This document shows positions 23,911-37,190 of a DNA stretch of 64,000 nt, in pieces; the stretch's first letter is position 1; each line of letters starts with the position of its first letter. The stretch is from Toxonevra muliebris (lineage: Eukaryota; Arthropoda; Insecta; Diptera; Pallopteridae), in contig OY829328.1 in the NCBI GenBank assembly GCA_963691655.1, forward strand, positions 10,680,704 to 10,744,703, read 5' to 3'. The notes beneath the pieces were generated by a model. That model saw nothing but the letters and a program-made list of their open reading frames with translations, did no database searches and had not been told where the DNA came from. The position numbers and the translations under genes were made by a program.

Positions 23911-26900
23911 CCTCCCTTTACACTAATTTGCTATTAAAACTGTGATTTATATAAACTAATGGGATGTGTTAGTTTATTATAATCTTGTATATTGAAATAT
24001 AAAGTTTTCGAATACAAATGTATCGAATAACGCGAAATGAGGAATTCTTTTTTCTAGGTTTGTCATTCTTAGTCGGGAATTTGTGCACCGTATTGATTCT
24101 TATTTGATCTTGTAATTGAACTTAAAATCTCTCATACTGAGCTATGGTGAATGAGTTTTCAGAAACGTAGCCCGTCGGTTAGAAAATCAAGTCTTTATTC
24201 ATTAAATTAAATCGAATTTTTTTTTTAAAACTTTTAATTTACTATTTTCTGTTTCCTCTTAAAAATAGTTTTTATCTGTCCTACAACTACAGGCATATTT
24301 TGCCTATTACTCGTACATTTTCTAAAACAATAAAATATGTGTTAGTCCCACAAGAAATAGCCTCTTAAGTTCCTGCTTGGTTGGTAATACGTATATCATA
24401 GCTCAATCTATATATCTAACCAAAATAAGCTAATATTTTGGGTTCTTGTTGTAATAAATTATTAAAAATGTAAATCATTTCAATATATGATTAAATCCAC
24501 TTTGAATGAAAAGTGAAATTTCAATTGAAATTGTTAATAGTAAAAAAAAATTCAAATGAATAAACCAACAAAATCATTAATTTTTGAATATATTCGCTCA
24601 CTTTCCTAAACAAAATTAATCAACTTACTACTAAACACAAACAGATAATAGTCGAATGGAAATAATTAAAAATACTTAACAGTTTGAAAATTCACATAAA
24701 CAACAACACAAATGCACAGCAAATACAAATTATAATAAAACAAAAAAAAGAATAAGTGGAAAACTTTTATTTGTATCTTAATTTTTTGAACTTTTTTTTT
24801 TTTTTTTTGTTTATTATTTTTACACTTGAAACCGCTTCGCAATTGAAAACCGTTCGTTGCATCTGATGGTCGGATACAAACTGAAATTTCAAAACCGAAA
24901 TTCTCATTTAGGTAAGAAAAACGCAAATTTCCATTGTGATAGTAGCAACCAACAGCAACAGTAACAATTTGTTGTTGTTTTTGTTGTTGCTGATGTGTTG
25001 TTGTGTTGTGTGCGCGCGTATTGGATTGAAGGCGAGAGAATCTCATGTATGAGTAGCGTGTTGTGTAGAATTTATTTGTAAGCATGTGTTTGTATATTTT
25101 TATTATTTACTGTTGCAAGCAACACAAACGAACATCAGCAACATTTGGTTTTGTATTGAATTTAGAGTCTCATGTTGGTGATTGTGCTATGTTGCTAGCA
25201 GTATTTTTTTTTTTTTTTTGTATTTACTGTGTGCGTATTCATGTTGAAGGCGGGAAATGCACTTCCGATTCTTGAAATATTCTGTTTGCTTGTTTTCTTT
25301 TGTGTATGAGTATGCGTGCAAGTGTGAGTGTAAATTTATTTGCCAATGGCAAATGTTGATGCAACATGTATATTTTAGAAATTAAATGTTGCAAACGAAG
25401 CACGTGCCAATGTGCTTCATTGCGATTGTTGATTGGTATTCTCAGATGCACACACACATACACACACATACATGCATGCAAGTTTTGCACTACTAAATTT
25501 TTAAAGAGAGTGTGTATCATTGCGTGTACATACTCGTGGGTAATTACTCTAAAATATATTTTTAATTTAATTATTAAAAAATATTAGAGATTGCCTTAAA
25601 AAAGCACAAAAGAAAAACTTGTTTAAAAATAATAAAATCTTATAATAGTTATTCAAAGTTTGTTATAAGGTATTATTATGCTTGCCATTGCTCAGTAGCT
25701 ATTGCGGTCGTATGAAAAATCGAACGTTCTGGATAGGGATACACTTTTTCTAAATCTAGGTTTCATGAAAGTTCCGAGACTTTCTTATGTTTGGTTCGGA
25801 TCAGGAAAAGTTCATTTCAGAAAAATTTGTCAAAAAATCCTTTAGTCCAGCAAAAAGCAGAAATAAAGATGGAATATGTTTTTTAGCGCTATTACCCACA
25901 TTTTTTCTCTTTTTTGTGTCATTGAATTTAGAAAATATTTGAGATTTGAGTAATAAACTTTCTCTGTGCCGAAATAGTTTTTTCTTGAAGTTTGGTCACC
26001 TGTAATTGTAATTGTAATTGTAAATACCTCCAAAAATGATTTTACATTAGGTAATTAATTTTGAAGTCAAAATAAGCATGAAATTAAACAGTTATTCTTT
26101 TTTAAGAAAGCTATTAAATTTATTTTTTATGAGTTAAGCAAAATTACGTGACAAGAAAATTTTGAGATACGAGTAAACATTGTGACCTGATTCTGGGAGT
26201 AGATGCCAGTGCTTCATTTCCTTATCTTTACCCAAAGTCGAGTTGGAACCCTTGAGTTTTTTAACAACGAAAACTAAACTAAAATGCAATCAAACCAATA
26301 AACTGAACTCCATTGATTCATGTTTAAAAAATAAGTAAAAAAAAAAGCTTGAACTTAATCAGCTTGAACTTTTGAGCTTAATCGCACTGCCAAAATGTCT
26401 TTAATATGCTGTCAAAGCTTTAAAACATATGGTTCTAAAATGAAGAAGTAATAAATATTTGGAAAAATTTTAACAGAATCAATTTCGAGAAGAAAATAAC
26501 AATAATTTTAAAGATATTGTTGTGTTCATTATATATTAGGGTGTATCAAAAAGGTTTTTTTTTTTTTTAAACACAATTTCAAGTCGATAAAATGCGATTT
26601 CTATAGACAGTTTTGTCAATTATACATTTCCCTTCATAATGTAAAAAAATAATTTCAATCAAAATAATGAGACCTTTGTGTTTCTTAAACAAAAACAAAG
26701 TGCATGTTTTTTTAAACATTATACATACTTACTGTAACTACTTACAACAATTGCTGTTCATTTATTAAATTTGTTGCTGCTGCTTCCGTTTCAATTCATT
26801 TTGTTTCCATTGCATGTTGCGCCAAATTTAGCATGAACTTCATGAATAGTATTTGTTGCAATTATACGTCACATTATTTTCTTTTTTTAGATACTTAAGC

Positions 26901-27447
26901 AGCAACTACTAAAGGAATACTTGTAGCAAATCTATTTATTTGTTGCATGCACTAAGAGCAAATCTGCAGCTCTATTCAACAACAACAAAAAAAGCAACAA
27001 AACAACAGAAAGTATCTCATTAGATGTACTTTTCAATAAATTCACTTGAAGTGGCAGATTCATTCATTATTTTTCAACTTGGCAGTATCATTAGTTAGCG
27101 TAAAATGCAACAGCAAACAGCAACATACAATAACAACATATTACATACAATAGCATATTTTGTTGCTGCTTGAAAATCCTATCAACGAATCATTGCGCTT
27201 AATATGTGAGTAACACGCAAACGCTCAATAAAATTCCTTCAATAATTGACGACTTTTCAATGTGAACAGAAAATACTGAAAAACTAAAATCTTAAGACTA
27301 AAACTGAAATGGTGGAGGTTAGTCTGAGTTGCTGTTCTGCTCTACTGCTAGAAGAGTAGTAGCTGCTAGAGGATCAGTTTGTATTTTTGTTTGTTTCTAC
27401 GGTGGTGATGGTTATATGCCTATGACTGCACCTATATTCCTCGACTG

Positions 27448-27484
27448 TCTTGCCTTGCCTTGCCTTGCCTACCTGCCTGCCTGA
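27448..27484. repeat. (TTGCC)n pentanucleotide repeat
   Basis: TTGCC units run in tandem and grade into CCTGCCTG units. It is a simple repeat with no other content. Confidence 0.8.
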
Positions 27485-28238
27485 TTACCGTCTTTCCTTA
27501 TGCCATTTTCTGTTCGTCAGTCAAATTTTTTATAGAAATCTGAATGTGAAAATCTCTCGTGCCACTTGTTGTTATTGCTTTTTGTTGCTGCTGTTGGTTG
27601 TTTACATTTATGTTTATGTGGCTTGAAAATTTGTTTGGTTGGGTTATTTTTATTGTGTTTTTTTTTCTTCTAAATATCTTGCAATTAGATCTAAATTATG
27701 ACTTTGTTGGTACCATAAAGAAATCGTTGTCTTTCATGTATTTTTGTGATTTTTTTAAAATTTAATTTTATATGTGCCATTGCCACTGTTGTTGGTTACT
27801 CTGTTGCATTTACTGTTGCACTTATTTTGCACATAGTTAGCTAGTTCTTCTTTTTACATTAACTTTCCAAACACTTTTTTTCACAAAATAAAACAATATA
27901 AATATTTTAACTCAAAATTTACGATATTACTTTATTTTAAATTCATTCTGTTACACATTTATTTGTTTGGCGACAGAGCCTGCATTTTTACATGCACTTG
28001 AGCTGTGCGTGAAAGGAGGGGTACACTACAAATATAAATGGTTTTTATAGAAAACTTATACCATCGGAAGTTTTCTTGCTTTTTTCTATTTTGATTCCGA
28101 AGTATTTAAAGACCTTAGATACATATTTTAAATCAAAGCACATAAAACCAATACTAGCACTAGCTATTGGCTGTAATTTACCCATCCCACGTCGAGCTGC
28201 AATCTCAAACTTTGAACATTTTTTTAAATAATTATTGC

Positions 28239-28893
28239 TTAACTCTTTCGGTACCATAGTGACACCGGTTAATTTTTCCGATTTTTTAAAAACTATATAG
28301 TAAATTTTAATAAAGTTAGGGTTTTTGGAAAGAGAATTTATGGTTATTTAATTTAAATTAAACAAATTTACTGTGGCTGATCAAATTGAAAAAATTGTGT
28401 TTTTTTTTTTTTTTGTTAATTTTCAATTTTACAAAATTTGCCCCAATTTACCAAACTTTTAATATGTTGATTTCACATATTTTAAAATTTTTGTTTACTT
28501 TTTTGGAAATACAAGTTTTAATATGGGTCACCGGTTATCCTTAGATCTTCAATGGAAACTTTTTCAGAACTCTTTTTCAATGAAATGGAGGTCGAAGAAT
28601 GCGAATCAGGACTCGGTTTTTTTTTCCATCGGTTCTAGTTTTTTAGGTCAAAAAAGGGTTAAGTGAAAAATTAATACTAAATTATTTAATAAAAATGTAC
28701 AGAAAAAAGTTTGTAAAAATCCCATTGCGGGCCACAAGGTTACCGATGACCCATGAAAGTTGAGACCTTCAGAGGCGCAAAATGTCTATTTTGATCAAAA
28801 ATTGTAATTATATGAAATTGGGGCAGACAATATGAACCCGGATTTGGTTTTACGCTTTCTCCACTGGTTTCTCTATGGTACCCAAGGGGTTAA
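28239..28893. mobile_element. TTAA-flanked non-autonomous element (piggyBac-like), second type
   Basis: TTAA at 28239-28242 and at 28890-28893 flank a 647-bp body. The left end reads CTCTTTCGGTACCATAGTGA and the right end in reverse complement reads CCCCTTGGGTACCATAGAGA. These TIRs differ from the element at 16.6 kb, so it is a separate family. The outer flanks read TTGC before the left TTAA and GCAA after the right TTAA, so the empty site would have been the palindrome TTGCTTAAGCAA. No transposase is present. Confidence 0.8.
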
Positions 28894-29163
28894 GCAAAGT
28901 ATTAGTTTCATTCCGTGTGAGGAAGTTTTAATTGAAAAAATCTGTGAATGTAATGTAAGATAGGCTATCAAGTTTCAAGCTTGGAAGCTGAAAAGAATTG
29001 CATAATTTGGCAGTGTCTGACGAAAAATTGTACAAATTTTATTCGCTGTATAAGTTGCTACCTGCAAACAAAATAATTTTATAACTTAACGTAGTGGATT
29101 AAATATCATCGGGTCTTATCTGGAGACCCGTAACGTATCAAAAAGTAGTATATATAGAGTGTT

Positions 29164-29860
29164 TCAACAAGAGTTGCAGAGTTTGTTTTTTTTAATAAAA
29201 CTCACTAACTCAGCGAAAAAACCAAAAATCTTCATTTTTCGGATATTAAGTAGAGACTTGGGAAATAATACGTGGAATAACATATAGTGTAAATGACCAC
29301 CATGGCTTCTTTTGCATTGTAGCTCCCTTTTTTTTTTCAAAATTTTCAACGACTTTTTGGCATAAATCCGTGCACTAATATTGATTTTTTGATCTTGAAT
29401 CGTTCGAAGACTGATGACATAAACTATACATTTAACAAAACACCAGGGGGAAAACAGTACAAAATCGCATAATTTTGGTGGCCAATTGGAGTCGCCAAAA
29501 TGTGAAATTACACGGACTGAAAATTTGATATGCAATAAGTCGACAGATTCCCTTGAACTATGGCTCGTTGCTCCATTCTGTTGAAAGAAGACGTTGTGCA
29601 AATGAAGATCTTTGGTCAAAACTCGATGCATAGTAGAAGCAGAAAAATGCAATTGCTATGCACGATGCTGAATTGATATTCTTGGACTCTCCGCGACTTT
29701 TTCCCTGACAGAAGCAATATTTTCTGCAGACCGTGCAGTACGTGCACGCGTTGATGATTTTGCGTTTGTTGTACTGCGCGTATTTTATGCATATTGGCCG
29801 CAAAAATACGTTAATTTTCATAATAAATTTCCTACGTTTAAAGAGCACGCTTGTCAAATC
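29164..29860 (-). pseudogene. Decayed DD41D (rosa-type) mariner transposase with internal deletion
   Basis: Read on the minus strand, an N-terminal helix-turn-helix region (ARTARSAENIASV, SISIQHRA-like, LHFSASTMHRVLTKDLHL) passes directly into the second catalytic motif region, FFQQNGATSHSSRESVDLL, and then VISHFGDSNWPPKLCD. In intact relatives the motif is QQDGATCH...WPPRSCDLTPLDYF, with 41 residues between the two acidic residues. Here the catalytic Asp is Asn, an in-frame stop sits in the HTH region, the first catalytic motif is missing and the frame shifts. The copy is dead. I assign the DD41D clade from the GATCH and WPPRSCD spacing known for that family. Confidence 0.7.
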
Positions 29861-29899
29861 TGATACGATTTATACGATGACAGCTATCAAAGTTACTAA

Positions 29900-32800
29900 A
29901 GTTTCCAACCGTGCAACTCGTGCTGAGACACTCTTTTTATGTACTTACTGTGAGGGCCTAACCTAGGTGCTGCATTTTTAAAGGTACCATAACTTACAAT
30001 AAATGTTGGAAAATTAACAAATAGTTGCATAGAAAAGTTCCTATTCACCCAGATGGATACAGGAGTAATAATTTTTTTGAAATCGGGTATATAGAGAGCA
30101 AATCAAAAGTTCGACCGCAATGGCGATTTTATTTAATTTTTCAGCTTTAAATTTTTTCGAATATCAGTAGTGGCTATAACTGCTCTTTATCAGTAGGTAA
30201 AAATAAAATGCAAAAACCGTTTATCCAATTGAATAACGTTAACAGATGCCGAAAGAGGGTCAAAGTGTAGTTGGTTTTAGAAACCGGGTGAAAATAGTAG
30301 GAAGGATTGTAAATTTATTTCACGCTCACGTGGTGTTCATTAATATTATCCCATTTGAAAAATTATATTTGTAAAGTGCAATTATTAGAATTTTAAAAAA
30401 TGCTTTGCTGGATAAATAAAGAAATTTTGAATTGAAGACTTTATCTAATTTCAAACAATTATTTTTCCCTGAGTTCATCTGGATGACTAGCTACCTTTCA
30501 TAAGTGTACATTATAATCAGTAATCGTGACTCAAAAAATGTTGTACACTGAGAACAATTTTGTCCCTCGTTGTAAATCATTCGGAAAAAGAATTGAAAGA
30601 AAAATACCGATATGAGTAAGTACCAAATCGGTCATAATAAAAAAAAAAAAAAAAATCGTGTTAAATATAGAGAAATAACTGTAATTTAACGCTTTCTCTT
30701 GTGTGCATAGTATGTGGCATTATTGCATTTTACGAAGTGGTAGTTCATTGAAAACTTTAAACGCGATTTTCTTAAAAAATTTTCTTTCGACTTACAAGTT
30801 TTAGTGACACGTCAACGTATTGCTAGACATCTGACCGACAACCGATATTGTGCATTCTTCAGCCAAAATATTTTTGTTCATGCTTTCCTATATATTTATT
30901 TAAAGTATCCGAGACAATTATTGAAGAAGTATGTAAAGTATTAAGCTGAACTTTTTCACTTAAAAGTTATTTAGAACTTTTCTCATCTGAAGCTGCCCTG
31001 AAGATTAGAATTTAATTAATTACATTGATTGCAATAATGATTAAAAAAAAAATAGCTACACAAATATTTGCACATTTGATATTTTTCACAATAATAAAAA
31101 TACTCGTTTTTGTAATTATTACTTTATTTATTTCTTATATTCTACATATGTAGAATTCAAGCAAATTTTACCATTAATTAGGAAATACCAACTGAACGAG
31201 TATTTTATTTATTTTTTGCATGCATGATGGTTGAGCAGAGAAGGCCGTTTTAAATAGAATGGTCAGAAGGAGAAAAACCCTCCCCTTTTGTATTTATTTT
31301 TAAATGTGTATTTGGCTTTAAGCTGTTTACATGCAAGTTACTTACAAGTTCTTGTTGGTGGCTTACATTTTAATTAAGTTTTTGAAATTCAAAAGTGCTC
31401 AAATGCTAGCAGCCAAGCAAAGTCAAACCCAATTCTGATGGCATTTAAGAGTAGACAACCATTAAGTATTACATTTGTATTAAAGTGCCTCAAGTCTCAT
31501 ACAAAGTAAAACGATTCTTGCTAATCTCTCTTAGAAATTGATCTTTGTTTATTTTATGAAAATTTCAAAAATACTTCGGCTCTAGCGATTAGCTGTTGTG
31601 AGCTGGATTGTTTTGAAAAAAGCTCTAAAAATATTGATGTAAAGCCAAAGGAATTTCTATACGGTACCACCACTTGGCTGCTGACTTCATCGTTCGGAAT
31701 CGGGATAAAACAGTGCAAATAAATCTCATATAACATAAATGGTCCATGCCTTGAACGACGATGAGAAAATTTTCGTTAGAATATATTATGCCTAACAAAA
31801 GGTCATTGATTCAAAAACGATCAGGTTTTTTTATTTATATATGTATTTGAAAAATCTCCTTTATAAAGGCCATGAGTTAAAATATTTTGTGTATCTTCAT
31901 ACTTACAACAAATCAAGGTTCATTTTGAGGAGGGGGTTGCAACAAATTTTTTCCCCCCCTGAGGTACCCTAATTTGTATACATATGTGCATTGAATTGTA
32001 TATGTGGTATTAGTTTGAACTATCATTTTAGTGTGGTAACAATAAAATTACATGCTTGTAAACTAACAAAATCGGATTTGCCGCAGCTGCTGACTCATCA
32101 AAATAATAAAAATTCAATGCTACTCTGTTTTTTACTTAAGCTTTTGCCTTTATTTTGACTTAGAGTGGCAATATAATTCTGTGGCGTGTGAATGAGTGGG
32201 TAACAAACTGAGGCATGGCTGTTCTGATTGCACACTTGCATTCACAGATTTTGCGAGAAACCCAAAAACGGTTTAATATAAATTTCGTTCGTTTGCTTTT
32301 TGATATTTGTGTAAATTAGATCAGAAAGATATAAAAATAATTATTGCAAAATTAACAACAACGACCACCAAAATGAATAAAAATAAAATTAAATCATAGT
32401 AATTGTTTTGTAAAATGTAGAGTTGAGTGCAGCGCATTTTTGCAATTGTTTCACAACAAACAACAAGAACAACAACAAAGTTCTATTACCAATTTAATGA
32501 CGCATACAAAATTTTCCAATCAAATTGCTCGAAACGGAAATTGTGCTAATTTACAATAGAATTGCATTACATTACTTCGGCCCAGTTTACTATATGTATT
32601 GACAAAATAAAAATAAAATAACTGAAGCAGAAGCAATGGATAGGGAGAAGAGGAAGCGGGCTCAGTTCAATTCTATTCCAATTCAGCATTTCCGATTTGG
32701 CAAATTTCATTCAATTGCAATTACAAAAATAATAATAATGCCATAGTGCAGAAAATGCTAAAATTGTTCAACCAAAAATGTGCAATTCTATGCAATTTTC

Positions 32801-33779
32801 ACACGCGATGGCGATAATTTACTGTGAAATATCAATCTCGGAAATGCCAAAAGTTTTCGAATTATTTTCAAAATACGGATGCACATATGAGTAGTAGGTA
32901 TTTTGAAAAAAAAAAAAAAAAAAAAATTCGGTTTTATTTTCTATACCCTACTTGGTATGTAATCGTATCAGTGGCGAATTCAACAACGACCAGGAAGCTT
33001 TAATATGCAGAAATAAAATTTTTAGTATATTTAGAATTCTTGAATATTTGTTATAAACTTAGAAAAGTTTGACCTTAAAGTTACTTTTCTTAAAAGCAAA
33101 AAGATTTTCGATCCGTTTTTATTCTAATTCCAAACAGTATTTTTCTCGTATTTTAGAAATATATATATATCTGCAAAACAACTTGACCTTCAAAAAAAAC
33201 TTTTTTAAATTTCCTATACTCTTATTCCAAAACAAACAAAAAAATTAAAAACTGCCTTTGTAGGGTATCTAAACAATCGATCTTGACCGATTTGCATCAT
33301 TTGAACTTTAAGGAAATTCAATACTTTTTTTAAATCATGTACTATTTCGTGTATTTATTAAGTATATATTTTTAAAGTATCCAACAACATGATTAATGTG
33401 TGAAAATATTTGGAAACACAAAGTATTTTTATGAATGAAGAAATATTTTTTGAATGAGTAATGACGAGTCGTTGATCGTATTATGATTTTCGCTTGTCAA
33501 AATATATCAGAAATTATACGTTGTAAAATTTTAGGGTTTGACACTTAAGTGTGAAATATTTTGGCATTTAAGAAAAGAGAAATTTAAATTTAATATTGCA
33601 ACAATGGTTGTTTTAGTACTGGGAAGATTTCGCACATTTAGTTAAAATATTTAAATTTAGTATTGAAAAAGTGGTTATTTTAATACCAGGTAAATTTCAT
33701 TCTAGTTAGTGTCTAATAGCTTGGAATATGCACAAGAGTTTAGAGTTGTGGATGGGCTGGACTAAACCAAAGCTTTCAG
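29900..33779. other. Gene-free stretch
   Basis: No coding exon or clear element recognised. Contents are poly-A and poly-T tracts (for example about 30640 and 32908), CAACAA runs at about 32355-32480 and general AT-rich sequence. Confidence 0.4.
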
Positions 33780-34730
33780 TGACGAGAATCATTGTGCTAT
33801 ACCCAAGGATAGAACCAGTAGAAGAGAGTAGAGAGACAGGAAAGTTATGTGGGAATAAATGGGAAGAAGAAAGGTCTAGGGTCTCTCATCCTCGAACTTA
33901 TTTGTTTCACTGATGAACCTTAGAAGCTCAGGAAGAGGGAGAGAATGGGCATTATTCATACTCAAGACATCACTACCCAACAGCCTTAATCTGATTCTCG
34001 CGAACGCCGGACAGCTACAAAGATAATGCTCCGAAGTATCGTCGTCCTCAAGACACGATTGGCAAAATGGATGGGTGATGACGCCCATGTTAGTCGTATG
34101 CTGACCACATGTATTGTGCCCTGTGATCTCGGGTCCTTTGTTCTCAGTTTCAGAAGAAATTCCGCCGATTTCCTGTTAGGTTGTCTCACCAAGCACTTAG
34201 CGGTTCTGCAGGAATAAAGCTGGGACCATCTTTCTCTATGAATATTACCCATGAAATCGTTGATCCAATGCATGATCTCCCCAAAACTTACGTCAAGAAG
34301 GGGTTCCGGACCCCATGGTCCATTGCAGAGCCTTCATTATCTAGTTTATCAGCTAGTTCATTCCCTGCAATACCACAGTATCCTGGAACCCATATAAAGC
34401 ATAACTTGTTGTGTTTTGCAACACTATTTAGTTTTGTCTTACACTCGCTGACCAATTTTGAGGAGCTGGCAGGGTTAGCAAGGACCTTCAGTGCAGCTTG
34501 GCTATCGCTGCAGCTACCTATGCACTATCCCGTGCCATCTCTTCTCAATTATCTAGCTCACCATCTCTAGGATAGTGAAAACCTCCGTTAGGAAGACTGA
34601 CGCCATCATTCCAGTGGAAAAAAGTACTTGGTCTCATGGTCCAAGTACCAACCAGATCCAGTACCGTTTGAAGTTTTGGATCTGTCGGTATACAAGACAT
34701 GACGAAGACCCCGGAGTACGACCTCTGGAC
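33780..34730 (-). pseudogene. RNase-H LINE ORF2 C-terminal remnant
   Basis: On the minus strand the remains of an RNase H domain read from about 34692: LYTDRS (the usual Gly after TD is Arg) with TSNGTGSGWY, and later GIAGNELADKLDNEGSAM at about 34330-34375. Next come a C-terminal RTKD-type segment and a Cys/His motif CQSCLEDDDTSEHYLCSCPA ending in LPELLRFISETNKF. The last codon before TAG is at 33879. Several frameshifts and stops interrupt the reading. The layout matches the better preserved copy at 19.6-20.4 kb, so both are copies of one LINE group inserted in opposite orientations. No poly-A tail or target duplication is visible here, which suggests greater age. Confidence 0.8.
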
Positions 34731-35716
34731 TTAACTATTAATTACGTTTCAGGAACCTGACATCATATCTTCTTCCGAAGCGGATGCATCAAGAACAGTG
34801 GGCTCTGTACTGACAACTGGTGGTATATCATACTGTGCCCTACATCCGCCTCGACATGCCAAACTTCATTTAGTTTAGTATGGACAAATTCCATTAGTAA
34901 TGCATCAGGTGCAACAAACCCTCCCTTCTGTAACTCGCCAGCCTTTTCGTGAACTTCCATTGTTCTATGCACTAAAAAACGTAAATGTTAACTCTTTTCT
35001 AATGTTTGAAGTCAGTTTCTTCCTCTTCATAGTATCCAACAAGATGCTGTTGAAAGAAAATGTAAACATCCTTTCTAAGAACTTCTGGAACCAACTTCTG
35101 TAACCAAAGCCTATAAAATTTTGAATACATTTGAACGCCGAAAAAACGCAACATGTTTAATACTTTTTTTGCTATACAATCGTTTTTACATATTTCGCAT
35201 TTTAAATTGGTGTCAGTTGGAGAAGTGTTGATTTTGAGAATCAAGCTTTGAAATTCTATAATATTTTATGTTTAAAAAAAACATGCTGAATAATTAGTCA
35301 ATTTTGACTTTTTAATACATCGGAAATGAAAACACCCAAAACATATTCCTCGGCGATGAATGGGGGTTTTCCCTCCGATGATTGCATCAACTAAAAAAAT
35401 AAAATAAAAAAAGTCCAATTTTTTTTTAGCGAAAATCGGGCTTTAATTTGCAAACCAACTATGGCGCTTCTATACAAGAACAAAATTAAACTTTTCCCCG
35501 GTTTTTGTTCCGAAGCCCCCTTTGGAACATTTTCTAGATCCAAATAGAAGCCAAAGCTAGAACTATTCTACAGGAGCCCCCGGACCAAAAGTTAGTAAAA
35601 ATTTTATGGAACTCAAAATGTGGAAGCAGATTTTTTGAAGTGAAACTTTTTTAGCGGGGCTGCGAATTAAAAATGTTGGGACGAAAAAATGCAACAGAAA
35701 CGAGTTTCATTGCACT

Positions 35717-35750
35717 TATATAAAGCTAATAAGAAACGAAATTATGCAGT
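35717..35750 (+). promoter_or_regulatory. Candidate TATA-box/initiator pair
   Basis: TATATAAA at 35717-35724 lies about 31 bases ahead of GCAGTTG, whose A is at 35748. That spacing and the CAGT core suit an insect TATA plus initiator promoter. No frame follows it, and the surroundings look like repeat DNA, so it could be a retroelement promoter or chance. Confidence 0.25.
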
Positions 35751-36679
35751 TGTTAGTGTTTAGCGAACGAGAGCATATATGGATCGGCTGCATACAACCA
35801 AGCAGAGAGTCGACTTCTCGCAGTTTTATCTTATGTGCTTTAGTGAGAGAGGCGAGAGCCTCTGCGGCAGTAACTTTTTGGATCCGCTAGTGTGTGTGTA
35901 GGTATATCAACAATAATTTTGTGTTGATGAATTATTATATAAAAAAAGATTTTATATTTTTTTTTATATTTTATTTATACGAAGAAGAAACACACAGAAA
36001 TAATAAACTTCAACAATCATTAAACAAGTTTATATATTTAGTACGGGGGACTATAATTAAAGTTGACTAACTAAAAATACCAATCAACTGTTAAAAACTT
36101 TTAACTGCAAGAAAATTGTTAAAAAAGCATAAAACAAACACACTCAACAAACATAAAAGAGAAAATATTCAATTTTTGTTGTTTTTTTTTTTTGTTGTTT
36201 TTAAGAGACTTTTGAGGTGGATTAAAATTTTGAGACATGGATTTATCAGTCTGGGCAAAAAGAAAATCGCATTGACTTTGACATACATACATTCATACAT
36301 ACAATCTATAAACAAATATACATATGCAGATATACTGATGATAAACACAAATACATATAAATATATGTGCATATGCATTTGAAAAGTACAATGAAATGCA
36401 CCGCTTTCGGTGTGTTCATACCCAATAGGATAAATGGAGGAATCCATCAGCAATGCATTTAGGCCTAAAACTCAAACGAAACAAATCCACCCGCCGGCTA
36501 AGTTGTCTTAAATAAGTCACCCACATTCCATGATTTTTTTGAAAGGGTAAGAGGGAAGGAACAAAATAAAATTCTTTAATTTTTTAACTTGCTCAAAGGT
36601 TCATAAACAACTGAATTGATTAAACTCAAATTTACTGGCTATGTGTGTTTTAATGATAATGATACTCCGAATCCCTAAT

Positions 36680-37190
36680 TAGAAATGAGCGAGGCAACTC
36701 CCATACAAATCTTATGCTGTTTTGGGTATATCTCCGGAACTATTTATAGTGTAGTACTGCAATTTCGTAACGAGGACTTTAATTGAAAATACCATGTTTC
36801 AGCAAAAAACGGAGCGTGGTATATCTCAGAAACTATTTGTATTACGGTAAAAGTTGTATCTATCAATACCGAGGTTATTATGGAGTTCTAGATCTCAACT
36901 TTCAGTAGGCTCGACCTCTCCCATACAACCCTAATACTTTTTTGAGTCTGTCTTTGGAACTATTTACAGTATTGTACTGAAATTTAGTACAAGATTGTTG
37001 GTTGATAATGCAACGATGCAAAAAAATGTGATTGGTGTACAATGGTATTCAGTAGCAAAAATATGAGTAAGTCATCCTGCGCAACAATGGTTTTTAAAAC
37101 GATATATCTCCGGAACCATTCAAAGCTCAGTACAAAGATAATTGGTGTAAGGGCATTGAATGATTGAATGATAATATGGGTGGGATTCGA
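36680..37190 (-). repeat. Dispersed repeat related to 10024-10660, inverted
   Basis: Units of the form ATATCTCCGGAACTATTTA, followed by a TAGTACTGCAATTT or GTACTGAAATTT motif, occur near 36729, 36811, 36951 and 37104, with CTCCCATACAA words between them. Their reverse complement matches the AAATTTCAGTACTGTACC and TTTCAGATAT words of the repeat at 10.5 kb. It has no coding capacity. Confidence 0.55.

Larger units (their letters stand above)
20800..28238. other. Large gene-free stretch
   Basis: No host exon is recognised over about 7.4 kb. The segments at about 21500-22260, 24940-25520 and 26700-27800 are TTG/CTG-rich on the plus strand (CAA/CAG-rich on the minus), a composition typical of fly upstream or UTR DNA of minus-strand genes. 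Simple repeats include GTAATT units at about 26000 and TTGCC units at about 27451-27475. The rest is AT-rich with poly-T tracts. Confidence 0.4.

Noticed and set aside
24666..25085. 139-codon minus-strand frame
   Set aside because: Most of it is Gln/Lys/Phe low complexity from CAA and T tracts, with no domain and no convincing splice sites.
28045..28257. 70-codon minus-strand frame (FEIAARRGMGKLQ) as a host gene
   Set aside because: The start lies inside the TTAA element, and both strands of the DNA are fairly open. The rejoined frame is reported only as an observation.
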